Source: Puccinia triticina
Taxonomy: Eukaryota; Basidiomycota; Pucciniomycetes; Pucciniales; Pucciniaceae
Direction of reading: 5' to 3'
Assembly (NCBI RefSeq): GCF_026914185.1
Contig: NC_070568.1
Location: forward strand, 2,252,001 to 2,316,000
DNA length: 64,000 nt
Shown: positions 1 to 9,710 of the stretch, one piece after another
Layout: each line of letters begins with the position of its first letter
Numbering within the stretch: position 1 is the stretch's first letter
Notes under the pieces: generated by a model
Told to the model about the DNA's origin: nothing
Seen by the model: only the letters and a program-made list of their open reading frames with translations
The model's database searches: none
Position numbers and translations under genes: made by a program

Positions 1-826
1 TTTTTTCCTCCACTATCAGTCTGTGTATCACACTCGGGCACCATCATGGCTGAGCATCTTATTATCTCAATTGATAAATCGAGGTAAGGTATTGGATACT
101 ATTGCAATCCTTTCGGTTGAATCACACACTGATATCCTTCCTCTCTTCTCTTAACACTGTGGCGTTTCCGACGGCGGTGGTTTCTTTACTCTCCCAGTTT
201 CCTTTCTGATTTGCAGCCATATTGTTGTATATTTAGTTCTCTCTTTTTTTGCAGATGTTTTTGAAATTCAATGCCTCTTGCCTTGATCGAGCTCTGAGAA
301 AAAATAGTCTTTTCATGGAAAGAATTTTGCAATTTTATGTGATCTGTACAATGAACATGATAAAATTTGATGACACTCTTACTCGATCCTTCCTCTGGCA
401 GGACATTGGGAGATTGAACAGTATTCTTGCTTCTTAAAGCATAGGACACCAATATGCGTCACTTGTCCGTCACCGCCAGCTGAGTAACCAGGACATTCGC
501 AGCAAAATGGGGTTGAGTCTGATTCCTCCCAATGTGCCAGGTCCGGGTGGATGCGGCTGCCCCACCTTAATTTTACCCTTCTCACTTTCCCGAAAGGAGA
601 ATTGGGAATAATTTAGTGTTTTTTTATATTTGTCCGAACCAGGCCGGCAGAAGGTGTATAGTTTTTTTAGGGGGCTAGCCAAGTCGCGAGGCGGGTCAGC
701 ATTCCGTACGAGTGCTTTGATGCGAAACCCGACTCGCGCGGCCCCTTTGTGATCACGCGGCGGTCGCCTCGACGAGGGTGTTGGCAGCTTGCGCAGCGTG
801 AGACGCTGAGCCCACCTTCCCCTGTC
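1..826. other. Downstream flank of an A9-type gene plus promoter-proximal spacer
   Basis: This equals 20734-21559, the region after gene A9, so the window opens just downstream of an unseen A9-type gene. It carries the conserved block of the array (a TATCTCAAT...ATCGAG/GTAAGG segment followed by ACGGCGGTGG). The 3' splice acceptor seen before ACGGCGG in other units is mutated here (CCG instead of CAG). No gene is supported. Confidence 0.6.
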
Positions 827-834
827 TATAAAAG
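827..834 (+). promoter_or_regulatory. TATA box of gene A1 and its conserved upstream block
   Basis: TATAAAAG lies 98 nt upstream of the ATG. All array genes share this arrangement: a GC-rich block about 30-100 nt further upstream (GATCACGCGGCGGTCGCC, then a GCGCAGCG core and GAGCCCACC), the TATA box, then ACCACCAAGACCG, which probably contains the transcription start. Conservation across paralogues whose spacers have diverged is the evidence. Confidence 0.75.
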
Positions 835-924
835 ACGAACCACCAAGACCGAAGTACCTGCCTCCAACCATCACCTCGCCCTCCTCCTCACCCCCTCAGG
901 AAAAACAAAAAGACAAAAACAAAA

Positions 925-1118
925 ATGCCTCCCGTTGTCTGCACCAACCACGGCAAGGAGATCGGTGGCGGCAACCACTACTGCATCATCTGCCGCGCCC
1001 CCGCTCCCCCCACCCCTGCCGGTAAGTGAAAAGAATCCTCTTTGTACAATCCGAGTCCTCAAGAGCGGCTCGATTGACCCAACATACCATTTTTACTCTC
1101 ATGTTCCTTGTAGCCTGA
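925..1118 (+). CDS. Gene A1: small CxxC peptide, CTNH class (33 aa)
   Basis: Spliced CDS 925-1021 and 1114-1118. The donor is G/GTAAGT, the intron is 92 nt and the acceptor is TTGTAG/CCTGA, so the intron splits the penultimate codon and the last exon adds one Ala and the stop. The product begins MPP, has a Cys-Thr-Asn-His motif at residues 6-9, then GKEIGGGNHYCIICR (residues 10-24) and an APAPPTPAA tail. Candidate ligands are C6, H9, H18, C20 and C23. There is no signal peptide, membrane segment or CaaX end. If the intron is retained, translation stops two codons later, giving nearly the same peptide. The start is fixed by the conserved leader and TATA box. I do not recognise the family; metal or thiol chemistry is inference. 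23 paralogues in the window keep the core intact. Confidence 0.8.
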
Positions 1119-1269
1119 ATGTCCTTTCCCCCTCGTCACGCTTCTGGAATCTTTGTTCGGCCTTTCTCGAAATATTGTTTACTTGAGCAAGTTGTAGGTC
1201 TCTTTTAGTATCCACATCTTCCTCGCTTGGCATCATCATCGGGCTAATTCCTCTGTGACTTTCCTTCAG

Positions 1270-1451
1270 TATCAGTCTCTGTTCTTCCTCATCATGGCCA
1301 ACTAGTCAAGTATCTCAATGGGAACATCGAGGTAAAGCATTGGCTGGTATTGAAATCTCTCGGGATGAATTCCATACTGAATCATTTCTCTTTTCCCGAA
1401 ATCTTGTTTCAGACGGCGGCGGTCTCTCTACTCTCTCAAACTTTTTTCTGA
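1270..1451 (+). other. Conserved downstream exon-like blocks of unit A1
   Basis: Two blocks are bounded by good splice signals: 1270-1331 (CTTCAG/ before, GAG/GTAAAG after) and 1413-1451 (TTTCAG/ before ACGGCGGCGG). Joined to exon 1 with the CCTGA exon skipped, they stay in frame and end at a TGA, which would give a 65-residue alternative product. They may equally be spliced 3' untranslated sequence. Confidence 0.35.
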
Positions 1452-2435
1452 CTTTTAAACTGGTCTTTGTATCTTTAGTTGTCCTTATTTTCGGGTGTTT
1501 CTCAAATCCAATGCCTTTGATTTGTGACCTTCTCAAACTGCGAAAGCCCTTCCTCAGAGTACTTCTTGAATTGTTTTTGGCCTTCAGGAACAAACCTGGG
1601 ATACTCAAGCAATCCTAACTTTTCTTATCCTCATAGTCACCGAATGCATATATCTATATTCCAAGTTTTACAATCGTGCATGGTGTATTTTCCGAAAGAG
1701 AGAAAGAAATCACAATTTACCCTTGCTTAATGTTATTTGGGGAACACGAGCTGCCTCTGTTTCCTGGTCTTCGAGCAGAGTGCAAGCTCTTCCGAAGTGC
1801 CCGGGATTGCCTTAAGAGACAAAGACAAATGTAGTGGCTCGCAAAATGTCCAGAAACAACAATATATATAAGGCCTACCGCTGTCAACCAGCGTCACCTC
1901 GCTCCCATGTTGTGATTCTTTTCCAGTTTCTGCTCGGGGGTATTCACTCATCGAGCCCGATAGAAAACTGTATTTTACCTCCCCTTGGATAATATAGTTA
2001 GCCCTATTGCATGACTTCTGCCCCCCTCCCCTAGTGTAATCCTGTTTTGCTTTTTCCTCGGGGGTATTAACCAATTGAGCTCGATAGAAAAATTGATTTT
2101 ACTTACCCTCCCTAGGTTGACCCGTACACAGTTGAGAAGTCTGAGGCAGGTTGAGCTCGATAGTTCTGAGGGTTTGAGGTCTCGGTGGATGTGTCCGTCA
2201 GGCCACCTTAGCCCTATAGCTTCCCGAAAGGAGGCATATCTGATTCTTATTATTTGCCGGGAACGGGAAAAAGCATGCTGAGTGTGTAGTTTACATGTAC
2301 AGCAAAGTCGCGATGCGGTTTAGTATTCCGTGCGAGTGCTTTGATGAAAACACGTCGCGCGCGCCCCCTTTGAGATCACGCGGTCACGCCCCAATGCGTG
2401 CGCAGCGCAAGACGCCGAGCCCACCTGCACCGGTC
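1452..2435. other. Spacer between A1 and A2
   Basis: No gene seen. It shares a segment (about 1620-2110) with the A6-A7 spacer at about 7740-8100, including a partial match around CTTCGAG...CTC and an ATCGAGC(C/T)(C/G)GATAGAAAA motif. This shows that the spacers are themselves old duplicates. The upstream GC-rich promoter block of A2 begins near 2290. Confidence 0.5.
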
Positions 2436-2513
2436 TATAAAAGACCAACCACCAAGACCGCACTACCTACCTCCAACCATCACCTCGCCCTCCTCTTCAC
2501 CCATAAAAAAAGA

Positions 2514-2710
2514 ATGCCTCCCCCACAAGTTGTCGTCTGCACCAACCACGGCAAGGAGATTGGTGGCGGCAACCACTACTGCATTATCTGCCGCACCCCC
2601 GCTCCCGCCACCCCTCCCGGTAAGTTGAACAAACCCTCTTCGCACGATCCGATCACTTCTGAAACCGACTGACCAGTGATTCAACCTCTGTTCTAATCTT
2701 CCCAGCCTGA
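2514..2710 (+). CDS. Gene A2: small CxxC peptide, long CTNH class (36 aa)
   Basis: Exons 2514-2619 and 2706-2710, intron 86 nt, TATA box 2436-2443. The N-terminus is MPPPQVVV before the Cys-Thr-Asn-His motif, so it combines the PPPQ start of the KNEG class with the CTNH motif of the other class, as a recombinant between classes would. The core keeps HYCIIC, but the following residues are RTPAPATPPA (Ala to Thr after Arg). Unspliced reading runs on for about 17 codons before a stop. Confidence 0.78.
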
Positions 2711-2877
2711 ATTTCCCTTCTCGTTAACTTCTAGGCTCCTGCAATCTTGCTTTCGGCTTTCTGGAACTCCTTTTTGTTTTTCCTGAGAAAAGTGTAGGTG
2801 TGTCTCTTCCAGGATCCACATCGAAATCAGCCTTGTATTTGTTCCTTTGTCCTGACTTGATTTTCCACAAATTTCAG

Positions 2878-3099
2878 TGCGTGTACATATCATAGTCAGT
2901 TCAAATCACCCCCGAACAGCCAAGTATCTCAATGCGAACATCGAGGTGAGGTATTGGATACTATTGAAATCTCTCGGGTTGGATTCCACACTGAATCCCT
3001 CTCCTTTCCCTGACAATTTGTGATATACTTCAGACGGCGGTGGCCTCTCCACTATCCCAATTGTTTCTCTGCTTTTCCACCATGTCTTTGTATCTTTAG
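2878..3099 (+). other. Conserved downstream exon-like blocks of unit A2
   Basis: The blocks equivalent to those after A1 are 2878-2945 (TTTCAG/ to GAG/GTGAGG) and 3034-3099 (CTTCAG/ACGGCGGTGG to a TAG). Skipping the CCTGA exon also gives an open frame here, sharing KYLN.NIETA with the A1 version. That the frame survives despite different exon lengths (62 and 68 nt, both phase-compatible) is notable. Confidence 0.35.
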
Positions 3100-3538
3100 T
3101 TTTCCCTGTTTTCCGGCCTTTCTGAAATTCAAAGCCTTCAATTTTTTTCCTTCTCAAAGTGGGAAAGCCCATTTACATTCCGTCTCAAAGCACTCGTCGG
3201 ATACTCAAGCAATTCTTCATTGTATGTATACTTAGTGGTGAAATGTTGTTGGCCACTTCCAACGCCTTGATCCTACATGATCATGTTTTCATACTGCCAA
3301 ATAGTGGGCTTGTTGCCTACGTTTAACTTTCACCTCGGCATATTCGCCACCGATAAATGCCACTCGTCCAACAAGGCAAGCTGAGTAGGATTCTGAGGTG
3401 GCTAGCGAAATGGCTGCGTTGTTTTAATATTCCGTCAGAGTGCTTTCGCGGGTCCCCATTGTGATCACGCGGCGGTCGCTTGGACGAGGGTCTTGGCAGC
3501 TTGCGCAGCGCAAAGCACGGAGCCCACGTTCGGCGGTC
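3100..3538. other. Spacer and promoter of A3
   Basis: No gene. About 3235-3420 resembles the sequence before A6 (about 6720-6860) and A8 (about 19230-19400), with a shared CCTTGATCCTACAT...CCAAATAGTGG motif. This is a subfamily-specific promoter-distal block of the KNEG class. Confidence 0.5.
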
Positions 3539-3606
3539 TATAAAGAACGCACCACCAAGACCGGACTACCTAGCTCCAACACTCCTCCCTACCCACTCAA
3601 AAAAAG

Positions 3607-3803
3607 ATGCCTCCTCCACAAGTTGTTGTCGTCAAGAACGAGGGTGGCAAGGAGATTGGAGGCGGCAACCACTACTGCATCATCTGCCGCGCCCCTGCTT
3701 CACCTACCCCTTCAGGTAAGCACCCCAAGTCCTCTGCATCACATTCCTCTCGCAGAATCCCTCGGCGGACTCGGCTTCTGATTTCACTCTATTCCCAGCC
3801 TGA
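3607..3803 (+). CDS. Gene A3: small CxxC peptide, KNEG class (37 aa)
   Basis: Exons 3607-3715 and 3799-3803, intron 83 nt, TATA-like TATAAAGA at 3539-3546. The protein starts MPPPQVVVVKNEGG, so the first Cys and His of the CTNH class are absent while GKEIGGGNHYCIICR is unchanged. Any metal site would rest on the CxxC and the adjacent His, or on dimerisation. The tail is APASPTPSA. The intron starts GTAAGCACC, so retention gives a longer tail (72 aa in total) rather than an immediate stop. Confidence 0.78.
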
Positions 3804-4749
3804 AAACCTTTTCTGCTTTTCTTGATCTGATGGTCGGGCGCCTGGAAGTCTCCCCACCATACTCTTCCTCATGCCGTAGGTTCCTTTCAATGTATATTCA
3901 TCTGGTCTCATTTGCACTGAACTCCCCAGACATTTCTGGTTGCCCTTAGCTCGCCCCTCACGTTTTCTCCGAAAAAAAAAAAAAAAAAAGCCCTGTTGAT
4001 CACAGCAGAAAAATCAAGTCGACATATCTACACAACCATGTAAGACTTGCTATCCTCCCAACATTGCTTGGCTATTGGGCTGATCTCTTGATCGTTCTCT
4101 CCCTTTCGGCCCTCTCGGTACATAGGATCCCCTCCTTTCTGATTTATCTATCTCTTGTTTTTATCACCATCTGTTGTAACTTTACCTTTTCGATCCTCAG
4201 AGTCGCGGAAGTCTGAGCTTTGTAAAGCTTGATTTATTTGAATGTATGAGGTCGGGTTGGATGTGGCCGCAAGACCTGGCTAGCCTTATGACTTCCGAAC
4301 CCCTGCCCTAATATAATCCTGATCGGCTTTTTGGTCGGGGGTATGAACCAATCGAGCTCTAGGGAAAACTAGAGTTTAAGCTCACTAGGTTGAACCAGAA
4401 ACACACACAGCTGAGAATTCTGGGGCGAGTTGAGTTCGGTGAGGTCCAGTGGATGTGGCCGTCAGACCACCTGAGGCCTCTCACTTCCCCGACAGGAGGA
4501 ATACTCTTTACTGCCAGGCAAGGGCCGGATGAGTGTCTCTAGTTTCTTAGAAGGCTTACAGCGTAGTCGCGACGTGGGTTAGGATTCCGTCCGAGTGTCC
4601 GCGCGCCCCTTTTGAGATTGAGATCACGCGGTGACTTGTTGCATAAGCAGAACACGAGTCGCACGTCCTTTGTGGACACGCGGCGGTTGCCTGGACGAGG
4701 GTCTTGGTAGTTTGCGCAGCGCGAGACGCTGAGCCCACCTTGCCCTGCC
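3804..4749. other. Spacer between A3 and A4
   Basis: No gene. It contains an 18-nt A run at 3973-3990, interrupted by a C in copy C, so it is a length-variable site. It also carries a KNEG-class conserved segment ending in AACCATG/TAAGACTTG near 4036-4050, matched after A6. Confidence 0.45.
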
Positions 4750-4830
4750 TATAAAAGACGAACCACCAAGACCGAACTACCTACCTCCAACCATCACCTC
4801 GCCCTCCTCCTGACCTCAGGAAAAAAAACA

Positions 4831-4941
4831 ATGCCTCCCAAAGTTACTGTTGTCTGCACCAACCAGGGCAAGGAGATCGGTGGCGGCAACCACTACTGCA
4901 TCATCTGCCGCGCCCCCGCTCCCACCACCCCCCCCCAGTAA
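4831..4941 (+). CDS. Gene A4: small CxxC peptide, CTNQ class, altered C-terminus
   Basis: TATA box 4750-4757. The peptide starts MPPKVTVVCTNQG, with Gln in place of the His after Cys-Thr-Asn, and keeps GKEIGGGNHYCIICR. At the exon end a run of nine C carries one base more than the phase of its paralogues. Read without splicing, it ends ...PTTPPQ at TAA 4939-4941 (36 aa, the model given). Spliced at 4937/4938 to the acceptor at 5026/5027, the CCTGA stop is out of frame and the product would end ...HLNSPPA at 5046-5048 (44 aa). Copy B has the same run, so the change predates that duplication. Confidence 0.65.
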   Translation: MPPKVTVVCTNQGKEIGGGNHYCIICRAPAPTTPPQ

Positions 4942-5887
4942 GTGAAAATAATCCTCTTCGCACAACACGACTCCTGCAGAACGACTCGACTGACCCAAGA
5001 TTCCACTTTTACTTTGACGCTCCCAGCCTGAATTCTCCTCCCGCCTGAGGCTCCTGCATCCTGCAAACTTACTTTGGCCTTTCTGGAACTCTTTTTTTTT
5101 TTTCTCCGAGCAAACCGTAGGTCTCTTTCAATATCCACATCCTCCTCACTCGAAACCAGCCTTGTACTAATTTTTTCCTCCACTATCAGTCTATCGCTCG
5201 GGCACCATCGTGGCTGAGCATCCGATTATCTCAATTGAAAAATCGAGGTAAGGTATTGGATATTGAAATCCCTCCGGTTGAATAACACACTGATATCTTT
5301 CCACTCTTCTCTTAGCACTGTGGGATACATTTCCGACGGCGGTGGTTTCTTTACTCTCCTTTGTGATTTGCAGCCATGTCGTTATATATTTAGTTCTCTT
5401 TTCGTGCAGATGTTTTTGAAATTCAATGCCTCTTGCCTTAATCAAGCTCCGAGAAAAAATAGTCTTTTCATGATTGAACAGTATTCTTGTTTCTTAAAGC
5501 ATAGGACACCAATATGCGTCACTTGTCCAGCACCGCCAGCTGAGTAAACAGGACATTCGCAGCAAAATGGGGTTGAGTCTGATCGCTCCCAATGTGCCAG
5601 GTCCGGGTGGATGCGGCTGCCCCACCTTAATTTTACCCTTTTCACTTTCCCAAAAGGAGAATTGGGAATAATCTAGTGTTTTTTTATATTTGTCTGAACC
5701 AGGCCGGCAGAAGGTGTACAGTTTTTTTTAGGGGGCTAGCCAAGTCGCGAGGCGAGTCAGCATTCCGTACGAGTGCTTTGATGTGAAACCCGACTCGCGC
5801 GCCCCCTTTGTGATCACGCGGCGGTCGCCTCGACGAGGGTGTTGGCAGCTTGCGCAGCGCGAGACGCTGAGCCCACCTTCGCCTGTC
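4942..5887. other. Spacer between A4 and A5
   Basis: No gene. Large parts repeat the flank at 1-820 (about 5160-5760). The block equivalent to ATCGAG/GTAAGG ... ACGGCGGTGG is present but has lost the CAG acceptor, so the alternative-exon reading seen after A1 and A2 is not available here. Confidence 0.5.
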
Positions 5888-6011
5888 TATAAAAGACGAA
5901 CCACCAAGACCGAAGTACCTGCCTCCAACCATCACCTCGCCTTCCTCCTCACCCCCTCAGGAAAAACAAAAACAAAAACAAAAAAACAACAACAAAAAAC
6001 AAAAAACAAAA

Positions 6012-6205
6012 ATGCCTCCGGTTACCTGCACCAACCACGGCAAGGAGATTGGTGGCGGCAACCACTACTGCATCATCTGCCGCGCCCCCGCTCCCCCCAC
6101 CCCTGCCGGTAAGTGAAAAGAATCCTCTTTGCACAATCCGACTCCCGAAGAGCGACTCGACTGACCCAAATTTCCATTTTGACTCTGATCATGTTCCTAG
6201 CCTGA
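6012..6205 (+). CDS. Gene A5: small CxxC peptide, CTNH class (33 aa)
   Basis: Exons 6012-6108 and 6201-6205, intron 92 nt, TATA box 5888-5895. It differs from A1 by Thr for Val at residue 5 (MPPVTCTNHG). The leader is extended by an A/C-rich CAAAAA-type repeat (about 5962-6011), a likely slippage expansion. The unspliced frame stops at TGA two codons past the donor. Confidence 0.8.
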
Positions 6206-6356
6206 ATTTCCTTTCCCCCTCGTCACGCTTCTGGACTCTTTCTTCGGCCTTTCCCGAAATATTGTTGACTTGAGCATGTTGTAGGTCTCTTTCAATATCC
6301 ACATCTTCCTCGCTTGGAATCATCATCGGGCTAATTCCTCTGTGACTTTCCTTCAG

Positions 6357-6538
6357 TATCAGTCTCTGCTCTTCCTCATCATGGCCAGCTAGTCAAGTAT
6401 CTCAATGGGAACATCGAGGTAAAGCATTGGCTGGTATTGAAATCTCTCGGGATGAATTCCATACTGAATCATTTCTCTTTTCCCGAAATCTTGTTTCAGA
6501 CGGCGGCGGTCTCTCTACTCTCTCAAACTTTTTTCTGA
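6357..6538 (+). other. Conserved downstream exon-like blocks of unit A5
   Basis: Same layout as after A1: 6357-6418 and 6500-6538, with the same splice borders, and in frame with exon 1 if the CCTGA exon is skipped. Confidence 0.33.
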
Positions 6539-7012
6539 CTTTTAAACTGGTCTTTGTATCTTTAGTTGTCCTTATTTTCGGGTGTTTCTGAAATCCAATG
6601 CCTTTGATTTGTGACCTTCTCAAACTGCGAAAGCCCTTCCTCAGAGTACTTCTTGAATTGTTTTTGGCCTTCAGGAACAAACCTGGGATACTCAAGCAAT
6701 CCTTCATTGCATCCTTGCCGTTAAAAGGTTGTTATCACCTTGATCCTACATACCTGGATTATGCTCTCAGACCGCCAAATAGTGGGTGCGTCTCACCGCA
6801 AAAGTATCGGCCACAGATGAGAGCCACTCGTCAAGCATTAAGGCAAGCGGAGTAGGCTTCTCAGGTGGCTTCCGGCATGACTATGCAGTTTAGTATGCCG
6901 TCCGAGTGCTTTCGGGCGTCCCCTCTCGCCCGTCCTCCTTTGTCATCACGCGGCGGTCAGAGGGTCTTGGCACCTTGCGCAGCGCAAAGCACTGAGCCCA
7001 CCTTTGCCGCTC
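6539..7012. other. Spacer and promoter of A6
   Basis: No gene. Copy B lacks 72 bp of this stretch (A about 6743-6814) between short matching ends, while copy C retains it. Confidence 0.5.
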
Positions 7013-7079
7013 TACAAAAGACGCACTACCAAGACCAGACTACCTACCTCCAACCTTCCTGCTTACCCACTAAAAACAG

Positions 7080-7280
7080 ATGCCTCCTCCACAAGTTATC
7101 GTCGTCAAGAACGAGGGTGGCAAGGAGATTGGAGGCGGCAACCACTACTGCATCATCTGCCGCGCCCCCGCTCCACCTACCCCTCCAAGTAAGCACCCCA
7201 AATCCTCTTCATCGCATTACTCGCTAGCTTAGATCCCCTCGACAGGCTCATCTTCTGCTTTCCCACCATTCCCAGCCTGA
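7080..7280 (+). CDS. Gene A6: small CxxC peptide, KNEG class (37 aa)
   Basis: Exons 7080-7188 and 7276-7280, intron 87 nt, donor A/GTAAGC. The peptide starts MPPPQVIVVKNEGG and ends PPTPPT; the split codon becomes ACC, so the last residue is Thr. The TATA position reads TACAAAAG (7013-7020), a weaker variant, so expression may be lower than in neighbours. Confidence 0.76.
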
Positions 7281-8595
7281 ACCCCTCTCCTGGTCTTATT
7301 TATATGATGCTTTGGCGCCTGGAAGTCTCCCCATCGTACTCCTCCTCGCGGCGTAGGTTCGCTTCAATGAATAATCATCTGGTATTATTTGTACTAACTC
7401 CTTAAATATTTTTGGTCGCCCTTAGTTCTCCCTCCTACCCATTCGCACAAACAACACTCCGGTCAGTTGATCACCGCAGAATGATCAAGCTGACAGATCT
7501 GCGCAACAATGTAAGACTTGTTGTGCTCTCAACATTGCTTGACTATTGGACTGATTTCTCTCTTTGATCCTCTCCCAGCTTTAAGTACATAGGAGCTCCC
7601 TCCTTTCTGATCTATTCATCATTTGTCTTTGTCGCCATCTTTTCTCTTTGTCGCCATCTTTTCTCTTTATCGCCGCTTTTCTCTTTATCGCCACTTTTCT
7701 CTTTATCGCCATCTTTCATAATGTTACCTTTTCTTGCTTTTTTGATCCTGAGAGTCACGGAATCCATATATTTATTCAAGCTTCCCGATCTTACATCGTG
7801 TGTTATCCATAACAGAGAAAGATAGTACAAGTTACCCTTGTTTGATGTTACTTGGGGAGCAATGAGCTGCTTGTGTTTCCGGGTCTTCGAAAAGAGGGAA
7901 ACCTCATCCCAAGGCAGGGCATTCAAGATATATGCATTGGCTCGGCAAGGGACCAGAGAAATAGGGCCGAGCGCTGTTCCGCCCCTGGTGTGATTTTGTT
8001 CCTGTACCCGTGTCCACTCGGGCGTATTCACTTATCGAGCTGGATAGAAAAATTTATTTTACGGCACCTATGTCAGCCCGTACACACCTTGGAAGTCTGA
8101 GGTGTGTAGAGCTTGATTTCTTTGAATGTTTGAGATCGGGGTTGGATGTGGCCGTAAGACCTGGCTAGCCCTATGACTTCCGACCCTCTCCCCCAGTGTA
8201 ATCCTATTCGGCTTTTTGATCAGGGGTAGGAACCAATCGAGCTCTAGGGAAAGCTAGATTTTACGCTCAGGCGAGTAGAGTTCGGTGAGGTCCGGTGGGT
8301 GTGGCCGTCGCATCACCTGAGCCCTGTCAATTTCCGGAAAGGAGAAATAATCTTTACTATCAGGAAAGGAGAAATAATCTTTACTGTCAGGCAAAGGCCG
8401 GCTGAGTGTGTCCAGTTTCTTAGGAGGCTTACAGCGTAGTCGCGACGCCGGTTAGCATTCCGTCCGAGTGCTACACAATCCGCGCGCCCCCTTTGAGATC
8501 ACTCGCGCGTCCCCTTTGTGATCACGCGGCGGTCGCCTCGACGAGGGTCTTGGCAGCTTGCGCAGCGCGAGACGCTGAGCCCACCTTCCCCTGTC
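7281..8595. other. Spacer between A6 and A7
   Basis: No gene supported. It holds the 18/19-bp tandem repeat at 7627-7712, a segment shared with the A1-A2 spacer (about 7740-8100), and a local duplication of GGAAAGGAGAAATAATCTTTACT near 8334-8385. Confidence 0.5.
7627..7712. repeat. 18/19-bp minisatellite (TTTTCTCTTTRTCGCC-type)
   Basis: About five tandem units of TTTTCTCTTT(A/G)TCGCC plus 2-4 nt. On the minus strand it reads as repeated Gly-Asp-Lys-Glu-Lys-Ser, which creates a spurious open frame. It is also present in copy B at 28288-28373 and is lost in C with gene 7. Confidence 0.8.
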
Positions 8596-8674
8596 TATAA
8601 AAGACGGACCACCAAGACCGAATTACCTACCTCCAACCATCACCTCGCCCTCCTCCTGACCTCAGGATAAAAAA

Positions 8675-8875
8675 ATGCCACCCAAAGTTACTGCTGTCTG
8701 CACCAACCAGGGCAAGGAGATCGGTGGCGGCAACCACTACTGCATCATCTGCCGCGCCCCCACTCCCCCCACCCCTCCCAGTAAGTGAAATAAAATCTTC
8801 TTCGCACAATCTGACTGCTGAAGAGCGACTCGACTGACCCAACATTCCACTTTTACTCTCGTATCCCTAGCCTGA
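8675..8875 (+). CDS. Gene A7: small CxxC peptide, CTNQ class (36 aa)
   Basis: Exons 8675-8780 and 8871-8875, intron 90 nt, TATA box 8596-8603. The peptide starts MPPKVTAVCTNQG and ends RAPTPPTPPT. It is the same class as A4 but has the normal exon-1 phase, so the CCTGA stop is in frame. It is the last gene before the transposon block. Confidence 0.78.
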
Positions 8876-9677
8876 ATTTTCATCCCCCCTCCTGATCAGG
8901 CTCCTGGACCCTTGCTCCGTCTGGAACTCTTTTTTACACGAGCAAAGTGTAGGTCTCTTTCAATATCCACACACCTTCCCCGCCCCGAATTATCCTCATA
9001 CTAATTCCTTCGTGATTTTCCTCCACTATCAGTCTGTGTATCACACTCGGTCCTGATCATGCCCGAAAATCAAAATATTTAAAGTGGAAAATCAAGGTGG
9101 GGATTGGATACTATTGAAATACTTTCAGTTGAATTGTACACTGATATTCTCCCTCTCTTCCTAACACTTTGCGATATACCTCAGACGGCGGCGGTATCTC
9201 CACTCTTCCTTTTTTGTTTTCCTGCTTTGCAGCTATATTTCTATTTATTTCTTTTTTGTTTGTTTTTTTTGTTGTAGCCATTTTTGAAATTGAATGCCTC
9301 TTGCCTTACTCAAGCTTTGAAAAAAGAAAAAAAAATCCATGATAACCTTGTGAACAAATGATGAACACTTTGACTGATCAACCCTCCCTCTTGCGGGTTA
9401 TAAGGAGACTGAACTGCAGTCTTGTCTCTTTTCGACGGGCTAAGATAAGAAAACAGTGTCACTTCTCCAGTAACGCAAGCTGAGTAAACGGGACATTTGC
9501 AGGTAGATAAGGTTGAGAACCAACCAACATGTTTTTCCAGCAATGCAAGATGAACATTTGCAAGGAAATAGGTTTGCACCTGATTGCTCCCAATTTTCCA
9601 GGGCCAGGTGGATATGGCTGTCCCACCTTTTTCCCAAAACTAGAATTGGGAATTATCCAGTTTTTTTTTTTTATACA
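8876..9677. other. A7 downstream flank, truncated by the transposon block
   Basis: No gene. This is standard array spacer with the GTGGGG...CAG/ACGGCGGCGG block (about 9095-9190) and a diverged match to 480-640 (GATTGCTCCC...CCCACCTTT). The array sequence ends in a T tract and is interrupted at 9677/9678 by a Helitron-type 3' end. Confidence 0.55.
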
Positions 9678-9710
9678 CTAGAGGCCAAGGCAGCTGCGCC
9701 GCTGCAGGGT
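9678..9710 (-). mobile_element. Helitron-like 3' terminus
   Basis: On the minus strand a GC-rich hairpin (GCAGC/GCTGC stem, 9691-9705) is followed by TTGGCCT and ends in CTAG, with T as the next host base. This is the classic Helitron end: hairpin, about 10 nt, CTRR, insertion between A and T. The element would extend to higher coordinates. Its 5' TC end and any Rep/helicase were not located. Confidence 0.55.

Noticed and set aside
871..1062. Glycine-rich minus-strand open frames opposite each array exon
   Set aside because: They are the reverse of the conserved exon, recur wherever the exon does, and lack their own promoter or splice conservation.
925..1118. Mating pheromone precursor (short, multicopy, fungal)
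   Set aside because: The C-terminus is Pro/Ala-rich without a CaaX box; cysteines are internal.
2295..2672. Longer in-frame reading from the promoter region through exon 1
   Set aside because: It would start upstream of the TATA box, and upstream frames are not conserved between units.
7612..8031. 139-codon minus-strand frame with Gly-Asp-Lys-Glu-Lys repeats
   Set aside because: The repeat part is the 18/19-bp minisatellite; lost in copy C without other change.
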